DNA of 64,000 bases from Paratinospora sagittata (lineage: Eukaryota > Streptophyta > Magnoliopsida > Ranunculales > Menispermaceae). The stretch is from assembly GCA_035771175.1 (NCBI GenBank), contig CM069613.1, forward strand, positions 4,460,001 to 4,524,000, in the 5' to 3' direction. Shown here piece after piece: positions 32,101 to 38,806 of this stretch. The number at the start of each line of letters is the position of its first letter. Within the stretch, counting starts at the first letter, position 1. Both the position numbers and the translations under genes were made by a program. The notes under the pieces are model-generated. The model had not been told where the DNA came from, did not search any database, and worked only from the letters and a program-made list of their open reading frames with translations.

Positions 32101-34842
32101 AACGCACATACCTAAGTTAAATGTCATGCTTGCATCTTGCGTGGGCTGCATCTTTCCTCAAGACGCGCCTTGATTACATTGTTGATTGATTTGATTAATA
32201 TTTTCTTCAAATGCTAGCCATGGGATTGATTTTCTTGTAGAAGAAATCAAGTCAGGTCAATCCTACTGAATATATCTTCAACATCATGACATGGGATTTA
32301 TTTTCCATAAAATGATTATTTTCCATAAAATAGATAAAGCTTGATTTTGATCCTAAACTTCATTAATTGATTCTGAATCTTTTAATTGATTGAATTCTTT
32401 TATATGTAACTTCAAACACCTGAATGAACCAACTGTTGGGTTTTTGGCTCAAACATAGATTTCTTGTTGGATTAGAACATGTATTTAGAAAGTAAATAGG
32501 ACTTACTGAATACGGGTAGTTGTTTTATGATCTAGTTGTAAAGAAAACCATGTTGGTGTAGTTATATTAGAATGAGGAATCCTTGTTGGTCACAATTTCT
32601 AAATATTATGGTTGGAGAGTCTATATAAAGGAGGTTCCTTATTGTTTATTCATCAATCCTAACTAGTGAGTGAGATCTAAAAGAAGGTGAAGTTTGATCC
32701 TTGGAAGCCTTGTGCAAGAGAGTAGAGTTTAGAGCTTGTACGGGTGACGCGACTTGAGTTCTAGTTTATTTTGGGTATTCTCTTTTTGTTTTTCTTTACC
32801 GAAGTTTCAAAACTATATACTATCTGGTGTAAAAGTACTTGAGGTGTTTAATTCCTCTGAGGTACTTGTTAATTAATAGTGGAATAGATTGTTTTTGCTC
32901 GTGGTTTTTCCATGATTTTGGGGTTTTTCCGCATATATCTTTTAGTTGTGGGTGTTAATTTCTATTATTTTTTTCCTTTATTGAATTTGTGAGACCTAAA
33001 CAAAAGCATAGAAATACAACAAAATTACATTGTAGTGACTATACAAAAAGACTCGGCCTAACATGGTACTGTATCTTTTTGTCTCGATGTGAGTTTATCA
33101 TTGATTTATTGTTTGTAATACGTGACTCAGGCATGGCTGATCTTACTTGTCTTGTCATTTGATATCAATAGAAAGTGCTAATTGTATGGAAATGGTCATG
33201 TGAAATTGTCTCAGGAAAAAGAATATTTTTAAGCTGGCACAGGGTGAGTACATAGCGCCCGAGAAGATTGAGAATGTATATGCCAAGTGCAAATTTGTTG
33301 CTCAATGTTTTGTATATGGTACGAATTGGGATATAATGGGTTTTTTTTTTTCTTTATTTTTATTTTACTGACCACTATTATGGTTTTGGTGTGAAAGGTG
33401 ACAGCTTCAATTCGTGCTTAGTAGCTGTTGTCTCAGTGGAACAAGATGCGTTGAAGGCTTGGGCTGCATCTGAAGGCATCAAGGTAGTTTCTTCACTATC
33501 TTAAAATGTTTATTTTGGTGACTTCTGTAGAGAACCTGGCCTTTTCCATTGTGTAATTGGGTAGGAAGGTTCTGTGATGCATCTCTTTCTTACTTTGAAA
33601 CAGCATAGAGATAAGTAGCATGTCATCTTGCAACTTTCCTCAAGTTGGGCATGATGTATCGTTTTTCTCAGTTGACAAATTAAAGTTTGCAAGGTAGCAG
33701 ATCATCCCATTCAATTATTTGTTTAACCATGCTCAGACACTCGGCTGAAACGACTTGTGCAGGCTTCTAATAATAAGTTGTACATGTTACATTAATTTTT
33801 CTGTGGTTTAGGCATAAATATTTTGCTGGTAAGCAGAGTTATAACCAAGTCTGAGTTCAGGAAAGTTGAATCTTTTTGAATAACTCAACTTGCTTGGCCA
33901 AGTTATTCTATTATTTGTAGAATTCAGTTTGTGGTTTGACTCAACTTAAAAACCAATTGGGTGAACCAGTTGTGTTAAACAGTAGTTTAACACTACTTTT
34001 TAATTGTAGAGATACCTGTAGATCCAAGCCAAACTTGTTTAGTATCTTGCAAGGGGTTAACTCTTCTATCCTCTCAGTTCAGTTTTCACTTGAGGACATT
34101 GGATGAAAAACCCACATTTTTGTTCACTGGTTAAAAGAGAGATCAATATAAGATTCACTGCAAAAGAAATGAGGTCAGATGAAGTGTCATTTTACTAAAA
34201 ATTTACGTAAGTTGGTAAAAGATTGGATACATTTACAAGCATTTACCCAAGCACAGATGCCTTTGATGGGCAATAAATTACTAATCTTAGTTTGTAAAAA
34301 GAATAAAACCTGACTCTGTTCTATTATTGACGTGGATGCGTGAATGTAGTATGGAGATCTAGAAGAGCTGTGCAAGGATCCTAGAACAAAAGCAGCTGTA
34401 CTGGCAGACATGGATGATGTTGGTAGGGAAGCTCAGGTAACATGTTTCAAGAACTAATTTATTTTCTTTCTAGGTAGCAACAATTATATTCCTCCTTTCA
34501 GTTTTTTATTTTATTATTCTCCTGCATTACAGTTGAGAGGTTTTGAATTTGTCAAAGCTGTAACCTTAGTACTGGAACCCTTCACTCTGGAAAATGGCCT
34601 TCTAACTCCTACATTCAAGGTGAGCATTTTGTTTATGGTAAAAACATAGTAGTTATTATTATGGTTATTACTACTATTGTTTTTTGCACGGTCCTCTCAT
34701 CCTACTACACACATTGACCGCTCTTTGCTTTCTTCTTTACCAGGTCAAGAGACCTCAAGCAAAAGCTTACTTTGAGAAAGCAATTTCAGACATGTACGTA
34801 CAGCTTGCTACATCTGATCCAACAGAACAGACAATGTTGTGA
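812..34842 (+). CDS. LACS6/7: Long-chain acyl-CoA synthetase, peroxisomal LACS6/LACS7 type (5' exon missing)
   Basis: The product ligates CoA to long-chain fatty acids via an acyl-AMP intermediate, feeding peroxisomal beta-oxidation. Exons read by splice consensus and frame: 812-872, 953-1030, 1183-1254, 1331-1412, 1659-1764, 1860-1936, 2041-2085, 2189-2275, 5550-5639, 5759-5838, 5933-6026, 6139-6227, 6316-6404, 15138-15267, 15391-15509, 20037-20160, 20250-20336, 33215-33318, 33398-33483, 34350-34436, 34533-34619, 34744-34842. They give about 657 codons with no internal stop; the family is about 700 residues, so roughly 40 N-terminal residues lie upstream of the window. Motifs seen: AMP-binding [11 protein letters not shown] (5609-5761, split by an intron), YGMTETS (exon 15391-15509), GWLHTGDIG and the following acyl-CoA synthetase signature through [20 protein letters not shown] (exons 20250-20336 and 33215-33318). 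The protein ends in TML, not the SKL-type PTS1 of LACS7, so targeting would depend on the unseen N-terminal PTS2. The first visible acceptor could instead be at 816/817. Exon calls are by eye. Confidence 0.93.
1510..1541 (+). repeat. RTE-like LINE 3' tail fragment in LACS intron
   Basis: The string around gggaaaagacttagttgag matches the tail of the RTE-like remnant at about 63085-63115 in the RRF intron. It is followed by an A/G-rich tract at 1566-1601. Only this short tail is present, so it is a fragment with no coding capacity. Confidence 0.4.
3051..3259. mobile_element. Tourist-like (PIF/Harbinger) MITE
   Basis: A 209-bp element with terminal inverted repeats. The left end reads GGTTGCGCTTGGTTTGTGAT; the reverse complement of the right end reads GGTTGCTTTTGGTTTATGAT. 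It is flanked on both sides by TTA (3048-3050 and 3260-3262), the target duplication typical of PIF/Harbinger. It has no coding capacity. Confidence 0.7.
3590..4080 (+). repeat. Tandem pair of about 200-bp repeat units (intron 8 copy)
   Basis: Two diverged direct units, about 3595-3815 and 3853-4075. Each begins with an aaaattcga-like block, continues with ggaattaatt(t/a)gg, then ggagaagt/gggaagt, then acatggagaattttgtaaa, and ends with actcat(t)aaattatgaaatataatg. The same unit occurs twice in the Mutator-like element of intron 13 (12912-13380). The downstream stretch 4420-4510 resembles that element's 3' part, so this is probably an older, degraded relative. Confidence 0.55.
6952..7125 (-). 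mobile_element. tRNA-derived SINE (Au-like), minus strand
   Basis: On the minus strand the element runs from a box-A-like region through tacaagtttgaatctgg (box-B-like) to an aacctctcc..tggaggta body, as in plant Au-type SINEs. A target duplication flanks it: aaagttcaatttt (6939-6951) and aaagtccaatttt (7126-7138), 12 of 13 bases alike. A related minus-strand copy sits at 25864-26022. Confidence 0.65.
7576..7830. repeat. Direct repeat R1, left copy (probable LTR remnant)
   Basis: About 250 bases (attattcaattcatcaat ... cctaatcaatct..gactctcgtac) recur with many substitutions at 14413-14675, in the same orientation. The left copy borders the 3' side of the minus-strand Ty3 remnant, so the pair may be that element's LTRs. 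Clean TG...CA ends were not found. Confidence 0.5.
7970..11090 (-). pseudogene. Degraded Ty3/Gypsy retrotransposon pol/gag, minus strand
   Basis: Three pieces are in the order expected for a minus-strand element. 10602-11087 is an open frame of 161 codons with a heptad-like N-terminal stretch that could be gag. 8511-8726 carries a reverse-transcriptase block reading [19 protein letters not shown], the Ty3 'KKDGSWRMCVDYRALN' motif in altered form. 7971-8198 includes [16 protein letters not shown], which resembles the end of Ty3 integrase/chromodomain regions. RNase H and most of integrase are missing between 8200 and 8500, and stops and frameshifts are frequent. It is non-functional. Confidence 0.6.
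12128..12373 (+). repeat. Direct repeat R2, left copy (LTR-like end)
   Basis: An (aat)n tract, then ggctttg(c/a)aattgaaattgatag, then a pyrimidine-rich block ending just before a primer-binding-site-like string at 12378. A copy with about 140 extra bases lies at 14030-14407. It is probably the 3' part of an LTR. Confidence 0.5.
12378..12701 (+). pseudogene. LTR-retrotransposon primer site and gag N-terminal remnant
   Basis: tggtattagagcc at 12378-12390 resembles the initiator-tRNA primer-binding site (tggtatcagagc) that follows plant 5' LTRs. An ATG at 12453 opens an 82-codon frame with a predicted helical segment ([20 protein letters not shown]), typical of the N-terminus of some plant gag proteins. 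No gag-pol continuation follows; a Mutator-like element begins at 12912. Confidence 0.45.
12912..13996. mobile_element. Non-autonomous Mutator-like (MULE) element
   Basis: A 1085-bp insertion flanked by a perfect 10-bp direct repeat ctttggcaca (12902-12911 and 13997-14006). Its ends are inverted: the left begins aggttcgaaacttc and the reverse complement of the right begins catggttcgaaaattc, sharing ggttcgaaa-ttc. A 9-11 bp duplication is the hallmark of Mutator-like elements. No transposase frame is present. The left half consists of two diverged copies of a roughly 200-bp unit (about 12915-13110 and 13180-13380) also seen in intron 8. Confidence 0.6.
14030..14407 (+). repeat. Direct repeat R2, right copy (LTR-like end)
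   Basis: It matches 12128-12373 on both sides of an extra AT-rich stretch and also ends next to an attagagcc string (14409-14417), a decayed primer-site-like sequence. Both R2 copies therefore look like 5' LTR ends rather than a 5'/3' pair. Confidence 0.45.
14413..14675. repeat. Direct repeat R1, right copy
   Basis: The second copy of the roughly 250-bp block at 7576-7830. It directly abuts R2, so remnants of at least two LTR elements are interleaved here. Confidence 0.5.
16225..17065. mobile_element. hAT-like non-autonomous element inside the SINE
   Basis: It starts taggggtgttc and ends gaacaccta-like (gaacacccta), an inverted pair that fits the TAGGG...CCCTA ends of hAT elements. It is flanked by atgtgacc (16217-16224) and gtgtgacc (17066-17073), an 8-bp target duplication with one mismatch. 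The interior has many gggttggattggg motifs and a LINE fragment. Confidence 0.7.
16290..16648 (+). mobile_element. 5'-truncated L1-type LINE fragment inside the hAT-like element
   Basis: The frame at about 16367-16528 reads [17 protein letters not shown] and later [14 protein letters not shown] before a stop, which is the C-terminal tail typical of plant L1 ORF2. It ends in an A-run at 16639-16648. A weak target duplication, gatcagattt versus gattagtttt, may flank it. Confidence 0.6.
18262..19790 (+). pseudogene. Truncated L1-type LINE, ORF2 C-terminal part
   Basis: The frame at 18312-18749 reads [18 protein letters not shown], then [20 protein letters not shown], as in the region after the reverse transcriptase of plant L1 ORF2 (zf-RVT region). 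The remainder, to about 19700, carries stops but still shows the LINE tail ([20 protein letters not shown] at about 19580-19640). No N-terminal ORF1, endonuclease or RT catalytic region is present. It is a dead copy. Confidence 0.65.
21386..21676 (+). repeat. Copia-1 5' LTR
   Basis: 291 bp, begins tgttggagacag and ends gattcca. A 36-bp block (ctattctaggatttatcttt...) occurs three times including a final variant, against two in the 3' LTR. The difference in length is this one unit, probably slippage after insertion. Confidence 0.85.
21711..25494 (+). pseudogene. Copia-1 gag-pol polyprotein, broken
   Basis: Starts at ATG 21711, but after about 20 codons it hits a stop and most of gag is deleted. 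The surviving zinc knuckle (about 21921-21980) reads [14 protein letters not shown], with Tyr in place of the knuckle His. Protease [11 protein letters not shown] is at 22220-22252. Integrase, reverse transcriptase (YVDDIILTG near 24570) and RNase H follow in Copia order. Breaks seen: in-frame stops at 22208-22210, 24083-24085 and 24128-24130, and frameshifts near 22955, 23390, 24200 and 24980. There is also a deletion in RNase H near 25315. It cannot make its own proteins. Confidence 0.85.
25514..25769 (+). repeat. Copia-1 3' LTR
   Basis: 256 bp, begins tgttggagacag and ends gatttca, preceded by the polypurine tract. It is one 36-bp unit shorter than the 5' copy. Confidence 0.85.
25864..26022 (-). 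mobile_element. Au-like SINE, minus strand
   Basis: The reverse complement runs from ccttggtgcaaggattgagg (box-A side) through ggaggtcacaagtttgag (box B) to ctagaccccgcaatggtgag. It is close in sequence to the minus-strand SINE at 6952-7125. It lies in the 327-bp strip between the two Copia elements. No clear target duplication was found. Confidence 0.65.
26097..26353 (+). repeat. Copia-2 5' LTR
   Basis: 257 bp, begins tgttgagatttg and ends ttctaaca. It has a TATA-like tatatatatgg at about 26231-26241, about 110 bp before its end, a plausible promoter for the genomic RNA. Confidence 0.93.
26571..26915 (+). repeat. 48-bp tandem repeats in the Copia-2 leader
   Basis: Four head-to-tail copies of a 48-bp unit start at 26571, 26619, 26667 and 26715 (each begins aactggttcgtcttcatcgg). 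Partial, rearranged copies follow to about 26925. They lie in the untranslated leader between primer site and gag. Because 48 is a multiple of three, several frames stay open across them, but none starts with ATG on the plus strand. Confidence 0.9.
27141..27353 (+). repeat. Two long A-runs before the Copia-2 gag start
   Basis: An uninterrupted run of 26 A at 27141-27166, and a second run at 27319-27353 broken by one c, whose last A is the A of the gag ATG. Pyrimidine-rich ttcttcttcttc tracts precede both. Their role is unknown; they could affect translation start or mark old recombination with polyadenylated RNA. Confidence 0.85.
27353..31723 (+). CDS. Copia-2 gag-pol polyprotein (1456 aa)
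   Basis: Encodes the particle and all enzymes for retrotransposition, made as one frame and presumably cleaved by its own protease. Order by residue: gag (about 1-255) and an intact CCHC zinc knuckle [14 protein letters not shown] (about 262-275). Aspartic protease follows with [11 protein letters not shown] (366-376), then the integrase HHCC region (about 505-538) and a D-D-E core (HSDIWGP about 563, SDN about 627, AERKN about 663). Next come reverse transcriptase (about 960-1200, active site YVDDI near 1138) and RNase H (YTDSDYAGS near 1301, [10 protein letters not shown] near 1343). It has no stop or frameshift, unlike Copia-1. The start ATG follows an A-run, giving an A-rich context. This order (integrase before RT) is diagnostic of Ty1/Copia. 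The lineage within Copia was not determined. Confidence 0.95.
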   Translation: MSVTSEIVQIEETTDKIEKGELPNIQAAYRLDGKNYLKWSQLVRTFLKGRGKLSHLLGTGPTPGDPKFRAWDNEDASIMAWLWNSMAPNISDTCMFLTTAKDIWDAVHQTYSKAHDAAQVYEIKVKVGTTKQGNMTVTEYANVLKNLWQELDHYRCIETKCPADAVILKNYIEKDRVYDFLAGLNAEFDQVRVQTLSKELLTLNETISAIRTEESRRNVMLTPQKLEGSAMIANRGNDQRTHTPRAESSKVPNRDNRDNLRCTYCQKTRHTREKCWKLHGKPSTSSKEWGYNGGQQKTSGQAHLSTEPAIAASPVTDGFSQDDIERLKSLLGTLDKPSGTCSLAHSGNFPISIGFNVSDKSFANSWVIDSGATDHMTNSPNIFHTYTPCPSSRKIATADGSLTTVAGIGDVHISPTLTLRNVLHVPKLSTNLISIKKLTHDLSCNVTFFPTYCAFQDQDLGTMIGHAKEQDGLYYLETPVHPIKSTTSLLSEHKLSNKEKLWLHHRRLGHPSFRSLKIMFPFLFKSLNVEDFHCEVCELAKHKRISFPLSNDRSSDPFDLIHSDIWGPSPIPNVSGARWFVSFIDDCTRVSWIFLLKQKSEVSFILPTFHNLIHTQFGAKIKRFRSDNARDYFNQTLTNYFQTEGIIHESSCVHTPQQNGVAERKNGHLLDTTRAFLFQHNMPKSYWGEAVLTATHLINRLPSRTLDFKSPMEKLRQFYPKLKISNNLIPKIFGCVSFVHVHQPNRGKLDPRALKCVFVGYSSTQKGYKCYHPPSKKFFVSADVTFYEPEPYFTAPSLPGENVIMEDKDRNSLDNPLDLFDPFTLQQTKPESPTSPVPNDEPKDRMTGQVYSRNKAAAPEPMQAQESEPIPENEVTNPEPSLQLSLVPETNNDFLASEPDNDLPIAIRKGTRECTKHPLYPLSHVVSFEKFSQTHKSFLTSLNNIQTPTSLSEALSNTNWKQAMNVEMEALEKNTTWELVDLPPGKKLVGCKWVYTVKYKADGSLERYKARLVAKGYTQTYGVDYQETFAPVAKMNTVRLLLSLAANYDWDLQQFDVKNAFLHGDLEEEIYMEVPPGFGTTDKVCKLKKALYGLKQSPRAWFGRFAKVMTSMGYKQSQGDHTLFIKHSTSGGVTALLVYVDDIIMTGNNENERQNLKRCLTEEFEIKELGRLKYFLGIEVAHSKHGIFISQQKYITDLLKETGKLACKPMNTPIDLNHKLGEAEEAPTVNKEMYQRLVGRLIYLSHTRPDIAYAVSVISQFMHNPKDIHLQAANRVLQYLKGTSGQGILFKRHTGMVLEAYTDSDYAGSVVDRRSTTGYCTLLGGNLVTWRSKKQNVVARSSAEAEFRAMAQGVCELLWLQIILTDLKIHWDGPMRLYCDNKSAISIAHNPVQHDRTKHIEIDRHFIKEKLDSGLICTPYVSTNNQLADMLTKGLNHTAFQENVSKLGMINLYSPA
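31731..31987 (+). repeat. Copia-2 3' LTR
   Basis: 257 bp, no difference from the 5' LTR found by eye. It is preceded by cttgagggggag and followed by the gtaat target copy. Confidence 0.93.
32434..33063 (+). repeat. Lone Copia LTR (Tnt1/SIRE-like style), truncated element
   Basis: A 630-bp block begins tgttgggtttttggc and ends ggcctaaca, with a TATA-like tatataaagg near 32622. It carries the ggtttttcc repeats typical of Tnt1-like plant Copia LTRs. It is followed by tggtactgtatc, a decayed primer-site-like string, but no internal coding region and no matching 5-bp flanks. It is probably a truncated element or a rearranged solo LTR. Confidence 0.55.
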
Positions 34843-34923
34843 GCTACAATTCATAGGAAAGGAAAGAAAAAGGAATAAAAGTTGATGTTCTTAATTCAAG
34901 GGGTTTCGTGCTCTTCCCCTGCA

Positions 34924-35047
34924 AATAAAACCAAGAAAAGGTGAAGGAACAAGCTTTGAACCCTCCGCTATCATGATTTGCATACCACAAATTTAATGTA
35001 AGTTTTCAGCAGGTAGTCTAGATGTAACAAGTTTTGCATTCAATAAA
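34924..35047 (+). terminator. LACS polyadenylation signals
   Basis: aataaa occurs at 34924-34929 and 35042-35047, about 80 and 200 bases after the stop codon, a usual distance for plant 3' ends. Either may be used. Confidence 0.5.
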
Positions 35048-36435
35048 TATGATTTAATTATTTGAAAACAAGTTTTAGTAAATCTCATTTTTCCCAAGTA
35101 GTCATTTGTGATGCTCTCATAGTTTGCAATGTGTTTAATATGTCATTCTGTGTATTATCCATGATAATCATCCTAAGTTTTCGTTATCTTTTTAATCTCA
35201 TTTCAATCCTATTTATTAGGATTCTTGCTATTGTATGGTTTATTCAAACCTATTATTAGGTAAAGTTGTTGGCCTGAGTAAAAGCTGCGTACATGGTACC
35301 TATAGTTTCTATTAAAAATTAAATAGCACTGAACTTGTTCTGAACAAACATATGGGTAAGAAAGCCTGCCAAAATAAACAAAGATGGGTTTATCTAGCTT
35401 TTCTATGTCTATCTAGCTTGTGTTTAGGTTCCCATTATTATTATTTTTCTATTCTTGTAACTTACTGTTTCTTGACATTTGACCATGATATTAAAGGCCA
35501 AACCTTCAATAAATCAAGATAATTGAGCCTATTGTTGGTTTCTTCCGTCATTTGATATAAAAAAGGAACTGATTCTTGGGATATAACATATAAGAAGGCA
35601 AATGAGAGAGTGGTCCTTGCCTCATTCCTGGGAACTAACTACACTGGACGATGGGTTGGGCTTAGAACATAGTTGAATTTTCATCTCTTAAACCAATCAT
35701 TAGTGATGGTGGTGATGGTTCATGCTAGTGCTATGTCATATAAAGGAGAATTTAAGAAATCAAAAAATTTCCAATAACATTGTGCTCAAGTGATTTTGCA
35801 TTTCGTTCGGTTCAACTCTTCCTGTTAGTACTTTGGTTGCTTTTCACCGAACTCTTTACATATATATATATATATATGGTAATAATAACATTTCCTACAA
35901 CTAATTGGTTGGTGGGAGTGGTCCGAAGTTCTCGAGTTCAAGCTTTGAAATAGATTTTTGCTTTTACTGTACAGGAAAGGTGGTGTGGTCTTTGTTTGAG
36001 GAGTAGCCCTTTTACAGTGACTACATGTGGGACGTTCATAAGTTATTAAGTAGGATCTTATCGTGTCTTTTAGTGGTGATTGTTTTAGGTGGATTAATTT
36101 TAGTGATGTGCATATAATATGCTGACAAGGGGGAACACGTCCTTCCTTCTGTAATGCCGAAAATAAAAATAAAAATTAAAAATTGCCTAAATATATTAGT
36201 TCTTAAAATATGAGTGCTAGTTTTTAAAATAGAGAAAAGTTGTAATATCTTATAACAACATCGAAAGACAAAAAAAAAAAAGAAAAAGTAAAACAAAATA
36301 ATAATACTACTAAAAAAAAAGAAAATATAATAATAACAGTACTAAAATCTGAGAGTTCTGCAGCGCTCACTTACAAATAGAAGATCTCGTACTTGCACTA
36401 CCTCCAAGCAATATATTTCTTCACATCGTACACCT

Positions 36436-36452
36436 CACGTGCTTTCCACGTG
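36436..36452. promoter_or_regulatory. Twin G-box (CACGTG x2)
   Basis: Two perfect CACGTG palindromes at 36436-36441 and 36447-36452, 11 bases apart start to start, about one helical turn. G-boxes bind bZIP and bHLH factors. It lies 1.6 kb after LACS and 11 kb from the next gene, so its target is unknown. Confidence 0.45.
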
Positions 36453-37133
36453 GATCGATAGGTCACCATTCTCCATTAATTCATTCAGTACAGCTACTGC
36501 TTTGGCTGGTCCGATCATATATATATCTGTGTAAAAACATAGTAGAACATGTACTAGCAACTTGGCTTTTCCGATAATATTATTATTATTATTATTCGAG
36601 ATGATATCTACGTACTGACAAACAAAGCAGGAATAACAACACGCAAATCTCGTATTTCACCAAGTGATAGTAGCAACGGTGACAGATCCAAAGATCCAAC
36701 TAGAACTAACTTACTGGTTTACACCTCTCCCTCTTTAAGTGAGAAGGGTTCAAGTCGGTCGTCAACAAAAATAAATAGGCCAAATATGGTTATAATTTTT
36801 TGTGGTCTTGTTGTAGGCCTATGTGCTCGTAGTTATAAGGGCGTTGTCCTTTTGTTTTAGGACATCTGTGTGTTTTTATGTGGGCTAATGCGCATTGCTC
36901 CTATTGAGTGGTCGTCTATTTTCTCTACTTACCTATTCTTTAAAATGATTCATGATATTGTTGCAAGATATTCCAAAAATTGAAAGTTAGTACAATCTAA
37001 ACAAAAGAAATAAATAATAGAAAGAAGCAAACAAAATTTAAATTTAAATCATGCATGGTGTTTTCATTAATGCATTATTTATTTCAATTTTCTCCCCAAG
37101 TTGCAGACACCACTGATAACACTTGTGAAGCAA

Positions 37134-37136
37134 GAG

Positions 37137-37169
<33 letters not shown>

Positions 37170-37189
37170 ATGGACGTGTGTGTGTGTGG
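37134..37189. repeat. TA/TG compound microsatellite
   Basis: A run of ta followed by two tg blocks separated by tatggacg. Confidence 0.9.
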
Positions 37190-37885
37190 CAGTTGTTGCA
37201 TTACAAGCAAGAAGAGTAGTAAAAGACAGAGATATGAGAGAGGTGTAATGGAAATTGAGAAACAAAGACGACAAGATATTTAGATATGCATGTATAATAT
37301 CCTGTGCCACACTTGGACTGGGTTTGACAGAAGAACAAGTAGGAAAATGCGGCGAAGATGCATTGATAATTATAAGTAAGGAAGAGAGTACATATTTTAA
37401 TCTAAGGAAATTAAGATTTGAGTTTGCTAGTTAACTAGTTTGTTCTTGGTAGGTGGAGAGGTAATTTCCTTTAATTAATTAGTTCATAATAATGGTCAAC
37501 TCTACCATATTATATAATACTGATCTTGGGGGACATTAATTATTAATGCTCGCGATCTGGTATTAATTAGAGTTTATAAGATCTTGTGCAGTACTCATGA
37601 ATGGACATCTTTGTTGCAGGTGACAACCATGAGCCAATTCATTTTATAAAATTAAAATAAACAAGGACTGATTAATTCTAGGTTCCATGGAGATATATAG
37701 GAGTAGATGCAGCTGCCGCCATAGTCACTACTGTAATTGCTAAGAAGCTTCATAGCTGCCTTAGGTAAAGTAGATACATATAATCCTACTGTCAATCATC
37801 ATTCAGAAAATTAATTTAAAACTTATCTAAATGAAATTTGGTATAAAAAAACTTGTTATTCTTGAGAAGCATGATCAACCACAAG

Positions 37886-38448
37886 CATGGGTGTAACCGA
37901 TTGCTTTGGATTGAGTTTGAGCTAAAATTCAATTCAATCCAAACAGTTTAAGTTGAAAAAATTAAAACCTAACACAAACTAAATTAGCTCCATAATTTAA
38001 CCCAGCTCAACTGAACTAGTTCGGGTTGGTTTGGTCTTTTGGGTTGAGATGGATGACTGAATATTTTATTTTATTTTTAAATTTTAAGAAGATGCCTTGA
38101 ACTTTAGAAGAAATAATATAAAATAAAACCTAAGAAGAAGAAGAAGAAATGCAAAAGAAAAAACAAAGAAGAAAAGGGTTGAGAGGAGGTTTCACGAAGG
38201 AGGCTAGAAAGGTTGTAATTTGAGTTTGAGACTTTGGACGTTCGTTAATTTCACAATTTGATAGCTTTAAAGATAAAAAATTTAAGGGTTAAGGTTAAAT
38301 TTAATACGGATTTCAAAAGTGTTAATCTATAACCCAGCCGAAACTATTTGGATTATAATTTTTAAACTCAACCTTACTTAAACACTTGGATCAACCTAGC
38401 CCAATTCATTAGATTGTGTTCGGTTCAATCTAGTTAGCTTACACCCTC
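37886..38448. mobile_element. hAT-like non-autonomous element with 8-bp target duplication
   Basis: 563 bp flanked by perfect accacaag repeats (37878-37885 and 38449-38456). The ends are inverted: left catgggtgtaacc, right (reverse complement) gagggtgtaagc. The interior has no transposase frame. An 8-bp duplication with gggtgta-type ends fits the hAT superfamily. Confidence 0.7.
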
Positions 38449-38779
38449 ACCACAAGTTCCTAATTACTCTCTTTGATATAAAAAAGTGTACTCACTAATT
38501 AATATCAGGTGATTATAGCAGCTGTGAAGTACTTTTTTTTGTTCTATATTGTACTGATATATCCTCAACATCTGTAGTACCTCCCGAAGGATCTTTCAAG
38601 TCTCCGACACAAGCCTAGAAGCCTAAGGAAACATGATTAAAGCAACAAAATGTCAAAAACAAGTTTCTGTTTTCTAGCTTCAATAGATTAATAAAGATGC
38701 TAAAAAGTATTTCTATTGTTTAGGTCGGTGGCGATGATTCTGAGAGGAATATGTGGGTCCTAATCGAAATGATTCTTGT

Positions 38780-38806
38780 TATATATATATATATATATAT
38801 ATATAT
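38780..38806. repeat. TA microsatellite
   Basis: About 13 ta repeats. Confidence 0.9.

Larger units (their letters stand above)
20337..33214 (+). other. LACS intron 17 (12.9 kb) with two Copia elements
   Basis: It lies between the exon ending ...RLKIID and the exon [18 protein letters not shown]. Roughly 10.9 kb consists of Copia-1 (21386-25769), Copia-2 (26097-31987) and a lone LTR (32434-33063). The flanks 21160-21240 and 32080-32180 are rich in gcgcctt/aaggcgc motifs, possibly an older repeat into which the Copia elements inserted. 20341-21159 shows nothing recognisable. Confidence 0.85.
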
